From NCBI GenBank assembly GCA_009692205.1, contig SHZR01000006.1, forward strand, positions 1 through 64,000: 64,000 nucleotides of DNA. The letters are read 5' to 3'. Both the position numbers and the translations under genes were made by a program. Shown in pieces: positions 17,043-25,785 of this stretch (its first letter is position 1; the number at the start of each line of letters is the position of its first letter). The DNA comes from Gemmatimonadota bacterium. GTDB lineage: Bacteria; Gemmatimonadota; Gemmatimonadetes; Longimicrobiales; Gaopeijiaceae. The notes under the pieces were generated by a model that was not told where the DNA came from, did no database searches, and was given only the letters and a program-made list of their open reading frames with translations.

Positions 17043-17917
17043 GAGGCCCGGAGCTCGCCGTTCAAGTCGGCATACACGCGCCGGATCGCGGGTTCACGCA
17101 GGCTCTCCGCGCGAGACCAGGTGGCCGCGTCTCCGAAGTTGGCCCGCGCGATCGCCTCTTCGACCGCGGCGCCCTCGTCGTGCACACCATCGACGGCGTC
17201 GATCACGGTACGGATCGCGCCCTGGAACGTCTCGAGCTCCTCGGCCAGGATGGGCGGCATGTCTACGAAGCCGTGTCCGGGCACGAACACCGCGACGTCC
17301 ATGGCCTGCGCGCGCTCGATCGTCTCGATCCACTCGGACGGATACGACTCGCTCATCGACGGGAACATGTGGTTCATGAAGACCTCGCCGAGGAACATGA
17401 TGCGCTCCTGTGGGAGGTAGACCACGAGGTCTCCGCCCGTGTGGGCGCGCCCGAGGTACATCACGCGGATCTGGCGGCCGCCCATGGTGATCGTCCGCTC
17501 GTCGTCGACCGCCTCGAGGGTGGTCGGCGCTCCGCCCCGCGCACGGAGCCGGTCGACGGAGAAGGGATGAGCCAGGAACGTGGTGCCGCTCGGGAAAGCG
17601 GAGTTCCCGCCGTCGGCGACGAGGACCCCCTCGGTCGTGACCACGAAGAAGCTCACCGTCGTGACGCGATCCGCTCCGAAGGTGGCGAGCTGCTCGTAGC
17701 TATAGACGTCGGGCGCGAGCTTCTGCACGCGGGGGAACTCCGAGTCCGCATATCCGCTGACGGCAGGATCGGAGGTCCGAACGACGTTCTCGACGTGGGT
17801 GCTTGGGGCCGCCGCCGGTGTCGATCCGACTTCCGGCTCGGCTTGCGGCTCACCGCCGCCGCAAGCGGCGATGGCGAAAGAAAGGGCGATGACGGAGAGG
17901 GTCAGCCTGGTACGCAC
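17039..17917 (-). CDS. MBL-fold lipoprotein lacking the HxHxDH metal motif
   Basis: A 292-residue lipoprotein (GTG start, lipobox AIAAC) of the metallo-beta-lactamase superfamily. The first strand GVLVADGG and the later motifs GRAHTGGDLVVY and FVPGHGFV are present. The stretch that should join the first strand to the GNSAFPSGTTFLAHP segment, including HxHxDH, is missing with the reading frame kept, as if some 40 residues were cut out near 17606-17611. As it stands the enzyme cannot bind metal normally and is probably inactive or repurposed. The upstream frame to 18010 is open but overlaps the next gene, so 17917 is preferred. Confidence 0.8.
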   Translation of the reverse strand: MRTRLTLSVIALSFAIAACGGGEPQAEPEVGSTPAAAPSTHVENVVRTSDPAVSGYADSEFPRVQKLAPDVYSYEQLATFGADRVTTVSFFVVTTEGVLVADGGNSAFPSGTTFLAHPFSVDRLRARGGAPTTLEAVDDERTITMGGRQIRVMYLGRAHTGGDLVVYLPQERIMFLGEVFMNHMFPSMSESYPSEWIETIERAQAMDVAVFVPGHGFVDMPPILAEELETFQGAIRTVIDAVDGVHDEGAAVEEAIARANFGDAATWSRAESLREPAIRRVYADLNGELRAS

Positions 17918-17978
17918 AGTGTCCTGGGTGAACGACGTGCTCTTGGGGAGCACACGATCATGAAACCGAGGCGTCTTG

Positions 17979-18794
17979 TCATGGGCCCCCTCCGGCACGC
18001 CTCCAGGCATCGAAGCGCAGCCGGAGCGTCACCACCGGGTTGGCGTTCTCGTCCGCCCGGACGTTTTCGTCGGTGACGTCGAGGTACAGGAAAGGACGGT
18101 CGGCGGGGTCGTCCCGATCCGCCCCGAGGAGGTACGCCACATGAGCGTTCTTGCCGTCGCACGGCGCGGCCGAGACGGGCTCGGTCTCGCATGTGCAGCG
18201 ACGGTCTCCTCCCGCCGCGTCGGCGGCCTCCATGGCGGCCATGACCTTGTCGAGAACATCTCCCCCGGCGGTCTGGATCGCTCTGACCGCCGCGAGGACC
18301 ACCTCGTCGGAGGCCAGGATGTTCCCCTGGATGGAGTAGTAGATCTCCGTGTCGGGCACCTGTCCCTGGCGCGAGAGAGAGGCCGCGAGGCTCTGGTTTC
18401 CGGAGAAGCCCGCGCTGCGTCCGCGCAGGTCGACGATGCCGAACTGGCGGCGCTGGAAGTCCGGATCCTCGCGGAGCATCTCCAGGATCAGGCGGGGCTC
18501 CGTTCCCGCGCGGAGCTCGTCGGCGATCAGGCGCTGGTTTGCGCGCGTGCGATCGGCGGCAGCCTGGGCGGCCGCGACCCCCACTCCGGGCACCACGATG
18601 GCCTGCACGTCCCGGAGTCCGGCCGCAGGGAAGTCGCGGAACGTCGCCTGGGCGACGCACGTCGCGGACGTGATCACCACGCGGCCGGTCCGCAGGTCCA
18701 CCGCGATGATCGACCAGGTGGCCGAGACCGCGGCGGGGACGAGCGCGAGTGCGGCGAGCGCCGCAGCCAGACGTCGGAGGAGAGGGGTGCGCAT
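17979..18794 (-). CDS. DUF1028 exported protein (Ntn-hydrolase-like)
   Basis: A 271-residue DUF1028 protein with a signal peptide (1-25). The mature part begins with TWSIIAVDLRTGRVVITSAT, the conserved N-terminal strand of the family, and contains GIVDLRGRSAGFSGN and GNILAS, both characteristic. DUF1028 proteins are predicted Ntn-hydrolase-fold enzymes often fused to or encoded near peptidases. This one sits in a run of exported hydrolases. The substrate is unknown. It is upstream of the MBL-like gene by 61 bases and probably shares its transcript. Confidence 0.88.
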   Translation of the reverse strand: MRTPLLRRLAAALAALALVPAAVSATWSIIAVDLRTGRVVITSATCVAQATFRDFPAAGLRDVQAIVVPGVGVAAAQAAADRTRANQRLIADELRAGTEPRLILEMLREDPDFQRRQFGIVDLRGRSAGFSGNQSLAASLSRQGQVPDTEIYYSIQGNILASDEVVLAAVRAIQTAGGDVLDKVMAAMEAADAAGGDRRCTCETEPVSAAPCDGKNAHVAYLLGADRDDPADRPFLYLDVTDENVRADENANPVVTLRLRFDAWRRAGGGP

Positions 18795-18800
18795 GGTGGG

Positions 18801-19223
18801 CTAGCGGCGGAAGTTCATGCGACCGGAGAGCGCATCGTCACAGTCGGCGATCGTGACCGGTCCCTCGATGACGCCTCCGCCGGCCTCCACCGTGAGGATG
18901 CCCTCGACGCGCCCGTCGCAGTCGGTGCGGCCATCGCTGCGGTAGGTGACCGTGAGCCTGAGCAAGTCGTCGATCACGGTGCCTTCCGCGCGCCCGTCGA
19001 TCTGGAGCGGATGGCGCACGCGGAAGGTTCCGCGCACGCGTCCGCCCCTCGAAGTCGAGAGCTCGAGCTCCGCATCGAAGGCTTCGCCTTCGACGGTCAG
19101 GCGCCCGGTGTAGACGCCTGCTAGGTTGTACGGGTACCCCGGGTCGCCGGGACCGGGACCTCCGCCGCATGCGGCGAGGAGGAGTGCCATCGTCAGGGAT
19201 AGGCGGCGTGTCGAGGTGCTCAT
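18801..19223 (-). CDS. small lipoprotein of unknown function
   Basis: A 140-residue lipoprotein with lipobox LLLAAC at about residue 18 and a single beta-rich domain (repeated strands such as VYTGRLTVEGEAFDAELEL). I do not recognise a named family; it resembles the small eight-stranded secreted domains often found in this phylum. The start is placed at ATG 19223, eleven codons inside a longer open frame, because it leads directly into the signal sequence. It ends six bases before DUF1028 begins, so the two are probably one transcription unit. Confidence 0.65.
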   Translation of the reverse strand: MSTSTRRLSLTMALLLAACGGGPGPGDPGYPYNLAGVYTGRLTVEGEAFDAELELSTSRGGRVRGTFRVRHPLQIDGRAEGTVIDDLLRLTVTYRSDGRTDCDGRVEGILTVEAGGGVIEGPVTIADCDDALSGRMNFRR

Positions 19224-19275
19224 GATCGTCGTGGGGCTGGAACCCCGCGGGGGCACTCCGTCGTAATAGGGTGGG

Positions 19276-20304
19276 GTGAAGATGCGCCGACTCCTCCGCT
19301 CGCGCGCCGGGCTGGCGCTCGCGCTCCTCGCCGACCTGCTTCTGTATGCGGGCGATCACGGCCCCTATGACTACACGGCGAGCAGCTTTGAGATCGCTCT
19401 CGCGGCTCAGGAGCGGCTCACCGCGCACTGGCTGGCGCTCGACGGTGTGGTGGGGACGGCGATCGGCGTCGACGGAGCCGGCCATGCCGTCCTGAAGGTC
19501 TACCTCACCACGCCCGGCATCGCCCTGCTCCCGCGGTTCGTCGGAGTCGAGGTCGTTCCGGAGGTGACCGGCCCATTCCTGGCGCTGCCCGCGTTCGACG
19601 ATGACGGGGCGAGAGCGGACCCGACTCAGGGGTTCGAGCGTCCCGTCCCGATCGGCGTGAGTACCGGCCACCCCCAGGTCAGCGCGGGTACCATCGGCAC
19701 GCGCGTCACGGACGGGCCGCGTGCCTTCGCGCTCAGCAACAACCACATCGTTGCCGCGAGCAACGGAGGGCAGGAGGGCGACCCTCTCCTCCAGCCCGGC
19801 AAGGTCGACGGCGGGCGTGATCCGGACGACGCCATCGGGACGCTCTATGACTTCGAGCCGCTCCGCTTCTGCGAGCTCTCGGGCTGCGCGCCGAACCAGA
19901 TCGACGCCGCGCTCGCGCTCACCACCCCGGACGAGCTCGGGAGCGCCACACCCGAGGGTGGATACGGAAGCCCGCGCACGCGGACCGTCGAGGCGACGCT
20001 CGGGCTCGAGGTGCAGAAGTATGGACGCACCACGGGCCTCACGGTCGGGCGCGTGACCGGTATCCACGCCACCATCGACGTCGGCTACAGGAACGGCAGC
20101 GCGCGCTTCGAGGAGCAGATCGTGATCTCCGGGACGGGCTTCAGCGCGGGTGGAGACTCGGGCTCTCTCATCGTGACCAAGGGCGTGCTGCTCGGCGACC
20201 GGCGGCCGGTCGGGCTGCTCTTCGCGGGCGCGACGGCGACCACGCTCGCCAACCCGATCGACTTCGTGCTGGACCGGTTCGGCGTCCGGATCGACGGAAA
20301 CTGA
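19276..20304 (+). CDS. chymotrypsin-fold serine protease with N-terminal extension domain
   Basis: A 342-residue protein with an N-terminal hydrophobic segment (residues 11-25), an N-terminal domain of about 60 residues (43-105) and a trypsin-like domain. The catalytic triad is readable: H157 in LSNNHIV, D210 in NQIDAAL and S295 in GGDSGSL. The serine motif and the spacing fit the bacterial trypsin-like group rather than the DegP group; no PDZ domain is present. It is probably anchored or secreted. The next gene encodes a free copy of the N-terminal domain, so that domain may act as a removable pro-region or inhibitor. Confidence 0.85.
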   Translation: MKMRRLLRSRAGLALALLADLLLYAGDHGPYDYTASSFEIALAAQERLTAHWLALDGVVGTAIGVDGAGHAVLKVYLTTPGIALLPRFVGVEVVPEVTGPFLALPAFDDDGARADPTQGFERPVPIGVSTGHPQVSAGTIGTRVTDGPRAFALSNNHIVAASNGGQEGDPLLQPGKVDGGRDPDDAIGTLYDFEPLRFCELSGCAPNQIDAALALTTPDELGSATPEGGYGSPRTRTVEATLGLEVQKYGRTTGLTVGRVTGIHATIDVGYRNGSARFEEQIVISGTGFSAGGDSGSLIVTKGVLLGDRRPVGLLFAGATATTLANPIDFVLDRFGVRIDGN

Positions 20305-20329
20305 CGCAGCCGCCGACTTCGCGAACGAC

Positions 20330-20539
20330 ATGGCAGACGACCTGGCGAGCGCCCACCGCGAGCTGACGCGCAGTGTGATGGAGCGCCCCGGAGTGTCGGG
20401 CACCGCGATCGGAGAGAGAGGCGGAAAGCCCTGCCTCAAGGTGTACGTGAGCGACCCGAAGGCAGGTCGCTCACTCCCCAAAGTCGTGGGCGGCTACCCG
20501 GTCGTCGTCGAGACGACCGGGTCCTTCGAAGGCCGCTGA
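20330..20539 (+). CDS. stand-alone copy of the protease N-terminal domain
   Basis: A 69-residue protein without a signal peptide. Its core, GVSGTAIGERGGKPCLKVYV followed by LPKVVGGYPVVVETTGSF, lines up with the N-terminal domain of the protease 26 bases upstream (GVVGTAIGVDGAGHAVLKVY and LPRFVGVEVVPEVTGPF). It therefore appears to be a duplicated domain kept as a separate small gene. A role as a cytoplasmic inhibitor, chaperone or partner of the protease is an inference. It lacks a strong ribosome site and is probably translated from the protease transcript. Confidence 0.7.
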   Translation: MADDLASAHRELTRSVMERPGVSGTAIGERGGKPCLKVYVSDPKAGRSLPKVVGGYPVVVETTGSFEGR

Positions 20540-20549
20540 GCGAAGCTCG

Positions 20550-20993
20550 TTAACGCACGATGAAGTTGATGGTGTCCACCACCCACGGCTGCAGCGGCAC
20601 GTGGACGCCGTCGGCGACCACCGCGATGAGGCGGTGCGGGCCCGGCTGGACGCTGTCGAACCGGAACTCACTGGCGGCGTTGCCCATGTGCATGATGCTG
20701 CCCGGCACGCTGGGCACCGGCACCATCGCAGGCGTCTGGTCGGCGTCCAGATAGAGGTGGTGGTGGCCCGTGTTGGGCGTGAGATCGCCCGCGGGGAGGA
20801 TCGGCACGGTGGCGGCGAGGCGCACCGTCACGACCGGTCCCGTCACCTCCGAGCCTTCTGCCGGCTCGAGGATCGTGACCGTGAAGGCCGCCGGCGGGGG
20901 CGGGGTCTCTTCTTGTGCGGGTTCGTCGGCCGGGGCGCCGCAAGCGGCGAGCCCGAGGGCGCAGACGAAGGAAAGCGCGAGGACGTTTTTCAT
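20550..20993 (-). CDS. DUF4399 lipoprotein
   Basis: A 147-residue lipoprotein (lipobox LGLAAC). The mature part carries the DUF4399 signature GHHHLYLD with a following PGSIMHMG and a C-terminal strand. DUF4399 proteins are small periplasmic domains with a conserved histidine cluster that could bind metal; no function is established. It lies convergent to the small domain gene, with eleven bases between stops, and is followed upstream by a 129-base gap with A+T-rich sequence at 21000-21016 (TATACAGGTATAAAGG) that may hold its promoter. Confidence 0.85.
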   Translation of the reverse strand: MKNVLALSFVCALGLAACGAPADEPAQEETPPPPAAFTVTILEPAEGSEVTGPVVTVRLAATVPILPAGDLTPNTGHHHLYLDADQTPAMVPVPSVPGSIMHMGNAASEFRFDSVQPGPHRLIAVVADGVHVPLQPWVVDTINFIVR

Positions 20994-21122
20994 GGCAGGT
21001 ATACAGGTATAAAGGATCTAGGGAGGGTCGAAACACAGAAAAGCTAGACTAAAAGGAAGGACATCCCGCGTCGAGCCGCAAGGCGGTCTGGGTCGTCGGC
21101 CACCCCCCCCTGGCGGGTCGGC

Positions 21123-24100
21123 TCAGTTGGCCTCGCCCGCCGCCTCGTCTTCCTTCTCCGGGGGGCGGGGCCGTGCCATCTGGAGCGTCACGCCCCCGAA
21201 GAACGTCGACCCCGAGCGGTTCACCTCGTGGTCGCCCTCGGCGAGGTAGTCGAGGATGGCCTGGTCCCAGGAGAGCCCGGCCTTGGCGACGAGCTCCATC
21301 CACGGGCCGTGCGCGGTCTCGTCCGGGGCCTCCGTCGTCCCGTTCCAGATCGTGACGCGCGGGTTGAAGCCGCCGTTCAGCTCTCCGGTCCCGGTCGAGC
21401 CCTTGAGCGGCATTTCGATGAGCACGCCGTCGGTCATCGGCAGGCGAAACACGTCCGGATCGAACGCTGCGCCGTAGCGCGCGTAGCGAGCGTACGCCCG
21501 CTGGTTGAGCGCGACCACGTCGGGGTTCGAGTTGATGCCCCGAGTGACATAGTTGCGTAGCCCGAGCGCGGCATCCTTGTGGCGGGGGAAGTCGGGGCTG
21601 TCCACGTAGTCGAACCCCGGCATGAACCAGCCCTTGTTGAAGCCCCAGTTTCGTTCGGTCACTCGCCCGCCCCGCACGAGGCCGCTGAACTCGGAGAAGA
21701 GCTGGACGAGTTGGCGCGACGGGTAGCCGTGCGGGTTGAGGAAGACGTCGGGCAGCCACCTTTCCCACAGCTGTTGGCGGACGCGCGCCTCGGGATGGAT
21801 CGGGTGATCGTCCGTCTGGCCGATGGTCACGTTGGCGCCGAGCGCCGCCAGGTAGCCCGCGTGCAGCACGTAGTCGGGCGTGAGCTGGAAGAGGTCGTAG
21901 GCGAGCTGCGCTCCGTCGGGGTTCGTGAACGGGTGGATCACCACGTTCACGCGGTCGAGTTTCGCGCGCTGCACGGAGTCGGTGAGGAGCAGCTCGGCGT
22001 GGCGCAGCACGTGGCTGGTCGACGAGACCTCGTTCGCGTGCTCCCGGGCCGAGTAGATCACGGTGGGCTTGAACGTGGTGGCCTTCGCGTGCGACCAGTG
22101 CGTCGCCGTGACGGGGCTCATGAGGTCCATCGCCCAGACGTCCCGGCCGAGGTACGAGCGGCCCGCGCGGTAGACCGTCACCTCGTCGAATGTCTGCGCC
22201 ATCTTGGCCAGGATCTCGTTCCCCTCCGGCGGCGGAATCGGCGTGTCCCACTGCACCAGCCGCTCGTTCCGGTACTCCCAGCCTCGCGGGAGCAACGCCC
22301 GCCAGTCGGGCAGCGGGGCGGGCGTCCCGTTGGCGGCGAGCGAGCCCGTCCGACGCGACTCGGTGCTCTGCTCGTGCATCCACTCGGCCCACACCTCAAG
22401 CGAGCCCAGGCCGGGGAACGCGAGCGCCGACGTGTACATACCGGCGGCGCGCAGCGCCTCGATCTCGCGCAGCGTCACCACGACCTGCTCGGCCGAGACC
22501 ATGGTGCGGTCCACCTGCTCGGGCGTCGCGTACGTGAGGAGGCTGTCGCGCACGTCGAGCTCGGTGTCCACGCGGACACGGAGGGCCATATGCGCAACGC
22601 CCGGCTGGCCCGCTGTCACCCTCGCGAGCCGTGCGGAGGGGCGAGCGAGCGTCGTCTTCGGGATGTCGAGGCGCACCTCGCCCGTCGCGCCCGAGCGCTC
22701 CTCGTACTCCACCACGACCGCCGGCCTCGAGGTGGCGAAGCCCGTCAGCTTCACCGTGGCGCGCGCGGGGCTCCCGTCGGACTTCGGGCGCATGGTGGGA
22801 ATGACGCGCCCTGGGAACGTGAGCGCCTGGCCCCGCGAGTTCCTGCCCATGATGTCGAAGAACTCGAGCGTCCCGAAGTAGATTTCCTCGTGCAGCGCGT
22901 CCATCGGCGCGTGCAACTCGTTGTCGAGCCCGAGGCGATAGTCGGGCTCGCTCATCTCCATGTCGACGGTGAGCTCGCCGAAGAACGGCGCATCGATGCC
23001 TCCGCCGCGCGGCAGACCCTCGTGGCGCTCCATCACGTAGTCGTAGACCGCGGGTAGCACGTCGGCCTGGAAGTAGTCCCAGAACGCTTCGGGGTCGGTG
23101 AGGATGCTCTCGTCCACGAGGGTGCGCTCGCCGCTCTGTGCGGTCATCCAGCCGGTCGTCACGCGGACGTGCTCGTAGTCCGCGAACCGGTCGAAGAACG
23201 GCCTGACCACCCACTTAGGATCGAACGTATCCGAGAGGATCTCCCCGCCCGCGGGGTCGGTGACGCGCACCTCGTACGTCGGCCCCTCGAGCGTCTCCTC
23301 GAAGCGGATGCGGTCGAGCGGTATGCCGAGCTCGCGCGAGAAGATCTCATCGATCGGAAAGATTTCGTGCAGCCAGCGCACGGGCGTGTGCATCGCTTGC
23401 TGCGGCCACTCCGCGGGCGGGTCGTTCCGACGGAAGCGGATGACGATCTCGCCGATCGGGCGCCCTTCGATCCGCGGGCGCACGGTCTCGTAGAGCCAGT
23501 AGTAGCCCTGCTTGAACGCCGAGAGCACGACGACCTCGGTGCGGACCGGGTCGGCTCCGGCCTCGATGAGCATGCGGCGGGCATCCGCGGCGAGTCGGGC
23601 GCGCAGCTCGGGCGACTCGCTGAGGCGCGCTTCCAGGCGGATAGGGTCGCCCGCCCCTACGGACGGAAGCACACTCTCGCGGACCAGCGACCAAAAACGT
23701 TCGACCTCCGAGGGAAAGTCCCTCGTCTCCTCGAAGATCGTGCGCGCGTTCGTGACGTCGCGGTCGTCGAGCGTGACGTCTACCTGTGCGGCCGGGAGTC
23801 GCAGCGCCGCCGCGGCTCGGTCGCGCACGTACGGCGCGAGCGCCGAATCGGCTTTCTCGATGGACATCAGCACGTGGGCCGACACGAGGTCGCGGTCCGC
23901 CAGCTCGAGTCCGATGCGGTCGAGCTTGTAGAGCCCGATCGCAGCCTGACCGACCGGCGAATACCCCGCGAGTGCGTCCCAGACGTCCTGCTCGACGTGG
24001 TCCACCGTCGGGCGGTCTTTCCCGCGGTCGGCGAGGTTGGGGAATGTGAGCGCGACCTGTTCGAGCGCGCGCGCGGCGCCCGCCGAGTCCGCGCCCGTGA

Positions 24101-25364
24101 CGACCAGCGCCGCCTTGTCTCCGAACGCCTTCGGGACGAGCTCGATCAGCCCGTCGCCGGGCGTGAGCGCGTCCAGTGCGACTTTGCCGCTGTCCGCGAG
24201 CTGCGCGGTGAGCCGGTTGCCCGTGCCCGCGAGGACCAGCGTCGGCTGGGTGCTGGGGCGCGTGATCGAGGATGCGGGCTCGACGAGCGGCACCGCGAGG
24301 CCGGTGGACTCGAGGCCGAGCCGCGCGGCTAGATCCGGCAGGCCCTCGACCCCCGCGTCACCCGGGACGAGCACCACGTCGACGCGGCTCGGGATCGGAT
24401 CCCCGCCGAGGAGGCCGGCGATGGTGTAGAGGTTGGAGAGGTCGAGATCGTTCTTGGCGCCATTGCCCGGGCGAGCGGCGACCGGCCCCGGTACGTCGGG
24501 CTCGGCACGGCCGGGCAATCGCATCACGGTTTCGCCCGGGAGCCGGACCTCGACCTCGCCGAGGCCTGCGTAGGCGAGCGGCGTCCGGCGCGGCGCGGCC
24601 GTCGTCGTGTCGCCGGCGGCCGGCGCGGGGGGGGCAGCAGGCTCCGTGCTGGCGAGGCTGCTGAGGGCTGCCATCGCGGCGACGGCGTCCACGTTGGTGA
24701 CCTCGGCGACGACTCTCGTGACGCCTTCCCGTCCGGCCCGCGCGTGTGCCTCCGTCAGGCGAATCTCGGAGCCCGTGACTCCGGCGCTGTCGAGCGCGGA
24801 GGACAGGTCCACGCGCACACTGTCGAGGCTCGGCGTCGAGAGCGTGCGCGTGTGCGGGAGCACGCCCGCCAGCAGCCGTGCGGCGGCGAGCAGTCCCGCA
24901 TCGTTGCCGCCGAGCACGAGCACCCAGGTTCGGCCGTCGACCGAGCGGACCGCGACCACACCCTCGCCCGAGTCGAGCGACGTCGGGTCGACGCCAGGGG
25001 CCTCGAGCCCCGAAGCCGAGAGCCCGGAGCGGCCGATCACGATCGGAATGACGGCACCGGCGCCTATGCCGCGCGCGAGCGGGAGGTCGAGCGCCATCGT
25101 CTCGAAGCCCAGGCGAGCCGCGATCTCCGCTGCAGCGGATGTCTCGACGACCGTGGGCGCCGGGCCGAGCACGAACGATACGTTCAGCAGGTCGGGGACG
25201 CTGTCTCCGTTCGTGTCGAGGAGAAGCTGGCCCAAGTCGAAGAGCGAGGCGAGGTCGGCGGGCGGCTGCTGGGCTGCGGGCTCCTGAGCGCGGACCGCCG
25301 AGGGGGCGAGCGCGAGCGCGAGTGCGAGTGCGGTGCACTTCAGGGCGCGCGGGGCGCGGATCAC
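21123..25364 (-). CDS. very large exported M14-family zinc carboxypeptidase
   Basis: A 1413-residue protein with a signal peptide (GTG start, residues 1-27, ending VRAQE). The zinc carboxypeptidase domain is C-terminal, with the H-x-x-E pair in REHANEVS near residue 1106 and the third-ligand region HPFTNPDG near 1145. M14 catalytic domains are about 300 residues, so more than 1000 residues precede it. The N-terminal part contains a repeated alpha/beta motif (VLVLGGNDAGLLAAARLLAG and a similar second region) that I cannot name. The protein probably degrades extracellular peptides. The start is supported by GGAGA upstream of GTG 25364. Confidence 0.88.
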   Translation of the reverse strand: MIRAPRALKCTALALALALAPSAVRAQEPAAQQPPADLASLFDLGQLLLDTNGDSVPDLLNVSFVLGPAPTVVETSAAAEIAARLGFETMALDLPLARGIGAGAVIPIVIGRSGLSASGLEAPGVDPTSLDSGEGVVAVRSVDGRTWVLVLGGNDAGLLAAARLLAGVLPHTRTLSTPSLDSVRVDLSSALDSAGVTGSEIRLTEAHARAGREGVTRVVAEVTNVDAVAAMAALSSLASTEPAAPPAPAAGDTTTAAPRRTPLAYAGLGEVEVRLPGETVMRLPGRAEPDVPGPVAARPGNGAKNDLDLSNLYTIAGLLGGDPIPSRVDVVLVPGDAGVEGLPDLAARLGLESTGLAVPLVEPASSITRPSTQPTLVLAGTGNRLTAQLADSGKVALDALTPGDGLIELVPKAFGDKAALVVTGADSAGAARALEQVALTFPNLADRGKDRPTVDHVEQDVWDALAGYSPVGQAAIGLYKLDRIGLELADRDLVSAHVLMSIEKADSALAPYVRDRAAAALRLPAAQVDVTLDDRDVTNARTIFEETRDFPSEVERFWSLVRESVLPSVGAGDPIRLEARLSESPELRARLAADARRMLIEAGADPVRTEVVVLSAFKQGYYWLYETVRPRIEGRPIGEIVIRFRRNDPPAEWPQQAMHTPVRWLHEIFPIDEIFSRELGIPLDRIRFEETLEGPTYEVRVTDPAGGEILSDTFDPKWVVRPFFDRFADYEHVRVTTGWMTAQSGERTLVDESILTDPEAFWDYFQADVLPAVYDYVMERHEGLPRGGGIDAPFFGELTVDMEMSEPDYRLGLDNELHAPMDALHEEIYFGTLEFFDIMGRNSRGQALTFPGRVIPTMRPKSDGSPARATVKLTGFATSRPAVVVEYEERSGATGEVRLDIPKTTLARPSARLARVTAGQPGVAHMALRVRVDTELDVRDSLLTYATPEQVDRTMVSAEQVVVTLREIEALRAAGMYTSALAFPGLGSLEVWAEWMHEQSTESRRTGSLAANGTPAPLPDWRALLPRGWEYRNERLVQWDTPIPPPEGNEILAKMAQTFDEVTVYRAGRSYLGRDVWAMDLMSPVTATHWSHAKATTFKPTVIYSAREHANEVSSTSHVLRHAELLLTDSVQRAKLDRVNVVIHPFTNPDGAQLAYDLFQLTPDYVLHAGYLAALGANVTIGQTDDHPIHPEARVRQQLWERWLPDVFLNPHGYPSRQLVQLFSEFSGLVRGGRVTERNWGFNKGWFMPGFDYVDSPDFPRHKDAALGLRNYVTRGINSNPDVVALNQRAYARYARYGAAFDPDVFRLPMTDGVLIEMPLKGSTGTGELNGGFNPRVTIWNGTTEAPDETAHGPWMELVAKAGLSWDQAILDYLAEGDHEVNRSGSTFFGGVTLQMARPRPPEKEDEAAGEAN

Positions 25365-25452
25365 GGAGTCTCCATGGAGCCGTGACGGTGTTTCGGCAGG
25401 GCGTGCGGCGCAAGCGAGGAGCGCGAGCGTCCCAGGTCGCCATCGCAGCCCC

Positions 25453-25478
25453 GTCTGGTCCCACTAATTGGACCAGAC
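25453..25478. promoter_or_regulatory. inverted repeat upstream of the Phd/PIN pair
   Basis: Perfect 9-bp arms GTCTGGTCC and GGACCAGAC are separated by eight bases, 14 bases before the antitoxin start. A second smaller inverted repeat (GACTA/TAGTC, 25476-25489) overlaps its right side. Phd-type antitoxins normally bind such palindromes to repress their own operon, so this is the likely operator. Confidence 0.6.
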
Positions 25479-25491
25479 TAGACTTAGTCCT

Positions 25492-25785
25492 ATGAAATCC
25501 ATCAACATCCATCAAGCCAAGACGCACCTCTCCCGCCTGGTCGAAGAGGCCGCCCGGGGCGAGGAGATCATCATCGCCAAGGCGGGCAAGCCGATGGTGA
25601 GGCTCGTGCCCGTCACGTCCAGCGAGGGCTCGCGTCCGCTGGGCTCCCTCGCGGGGCGCGTCCGAGAGTCCGAGGGTTGGTGGGCGCCCGACCGAGAGAT
25701 CGAGGCCCTGTTCTATGGTGATGACGAGGATCGAGAATCGGCCGCGGACCCGTCGGGCCCGGGGAACCAGAAAGACCCGCGGTGA
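25492..25785 (+). CDS. Phd/YefM-type antitoxin
   Basis: A 97-residue antitoxin. The N-terminal segment MKSINIHQAKTHLSRLVEEA and AKAGKPMVRLVPV are diagnostic of the Phd/YefM fold that binds DNA and its toxin. The start at 25492 is set by this conserved N-terminus; eight upstream codons in frame are not conserved. No ribosome site precedes the ATG. The stop overlaps the toxin start (GTGA). The C-terminal part, rich in acidic residues and WWAPDREIEALF, should wrap the toxin. Confidence 0.88.
   Translation: MKSINIHQAKTHLSRLVEEAARGEEIIIAKAGKPMVRLVPVTSSEGSRPLGSLAGRVRESEGWWAPDREIEALFYGDDEDRESAADPSGPGNQKDPR

Noticed and set aside
21579-23057. 492-codon open frame on the plus strand
   Set aside because: Lies opposite the M14 peptidase gene, composition is typical of a reverse-frame shadow, no domain recognised.
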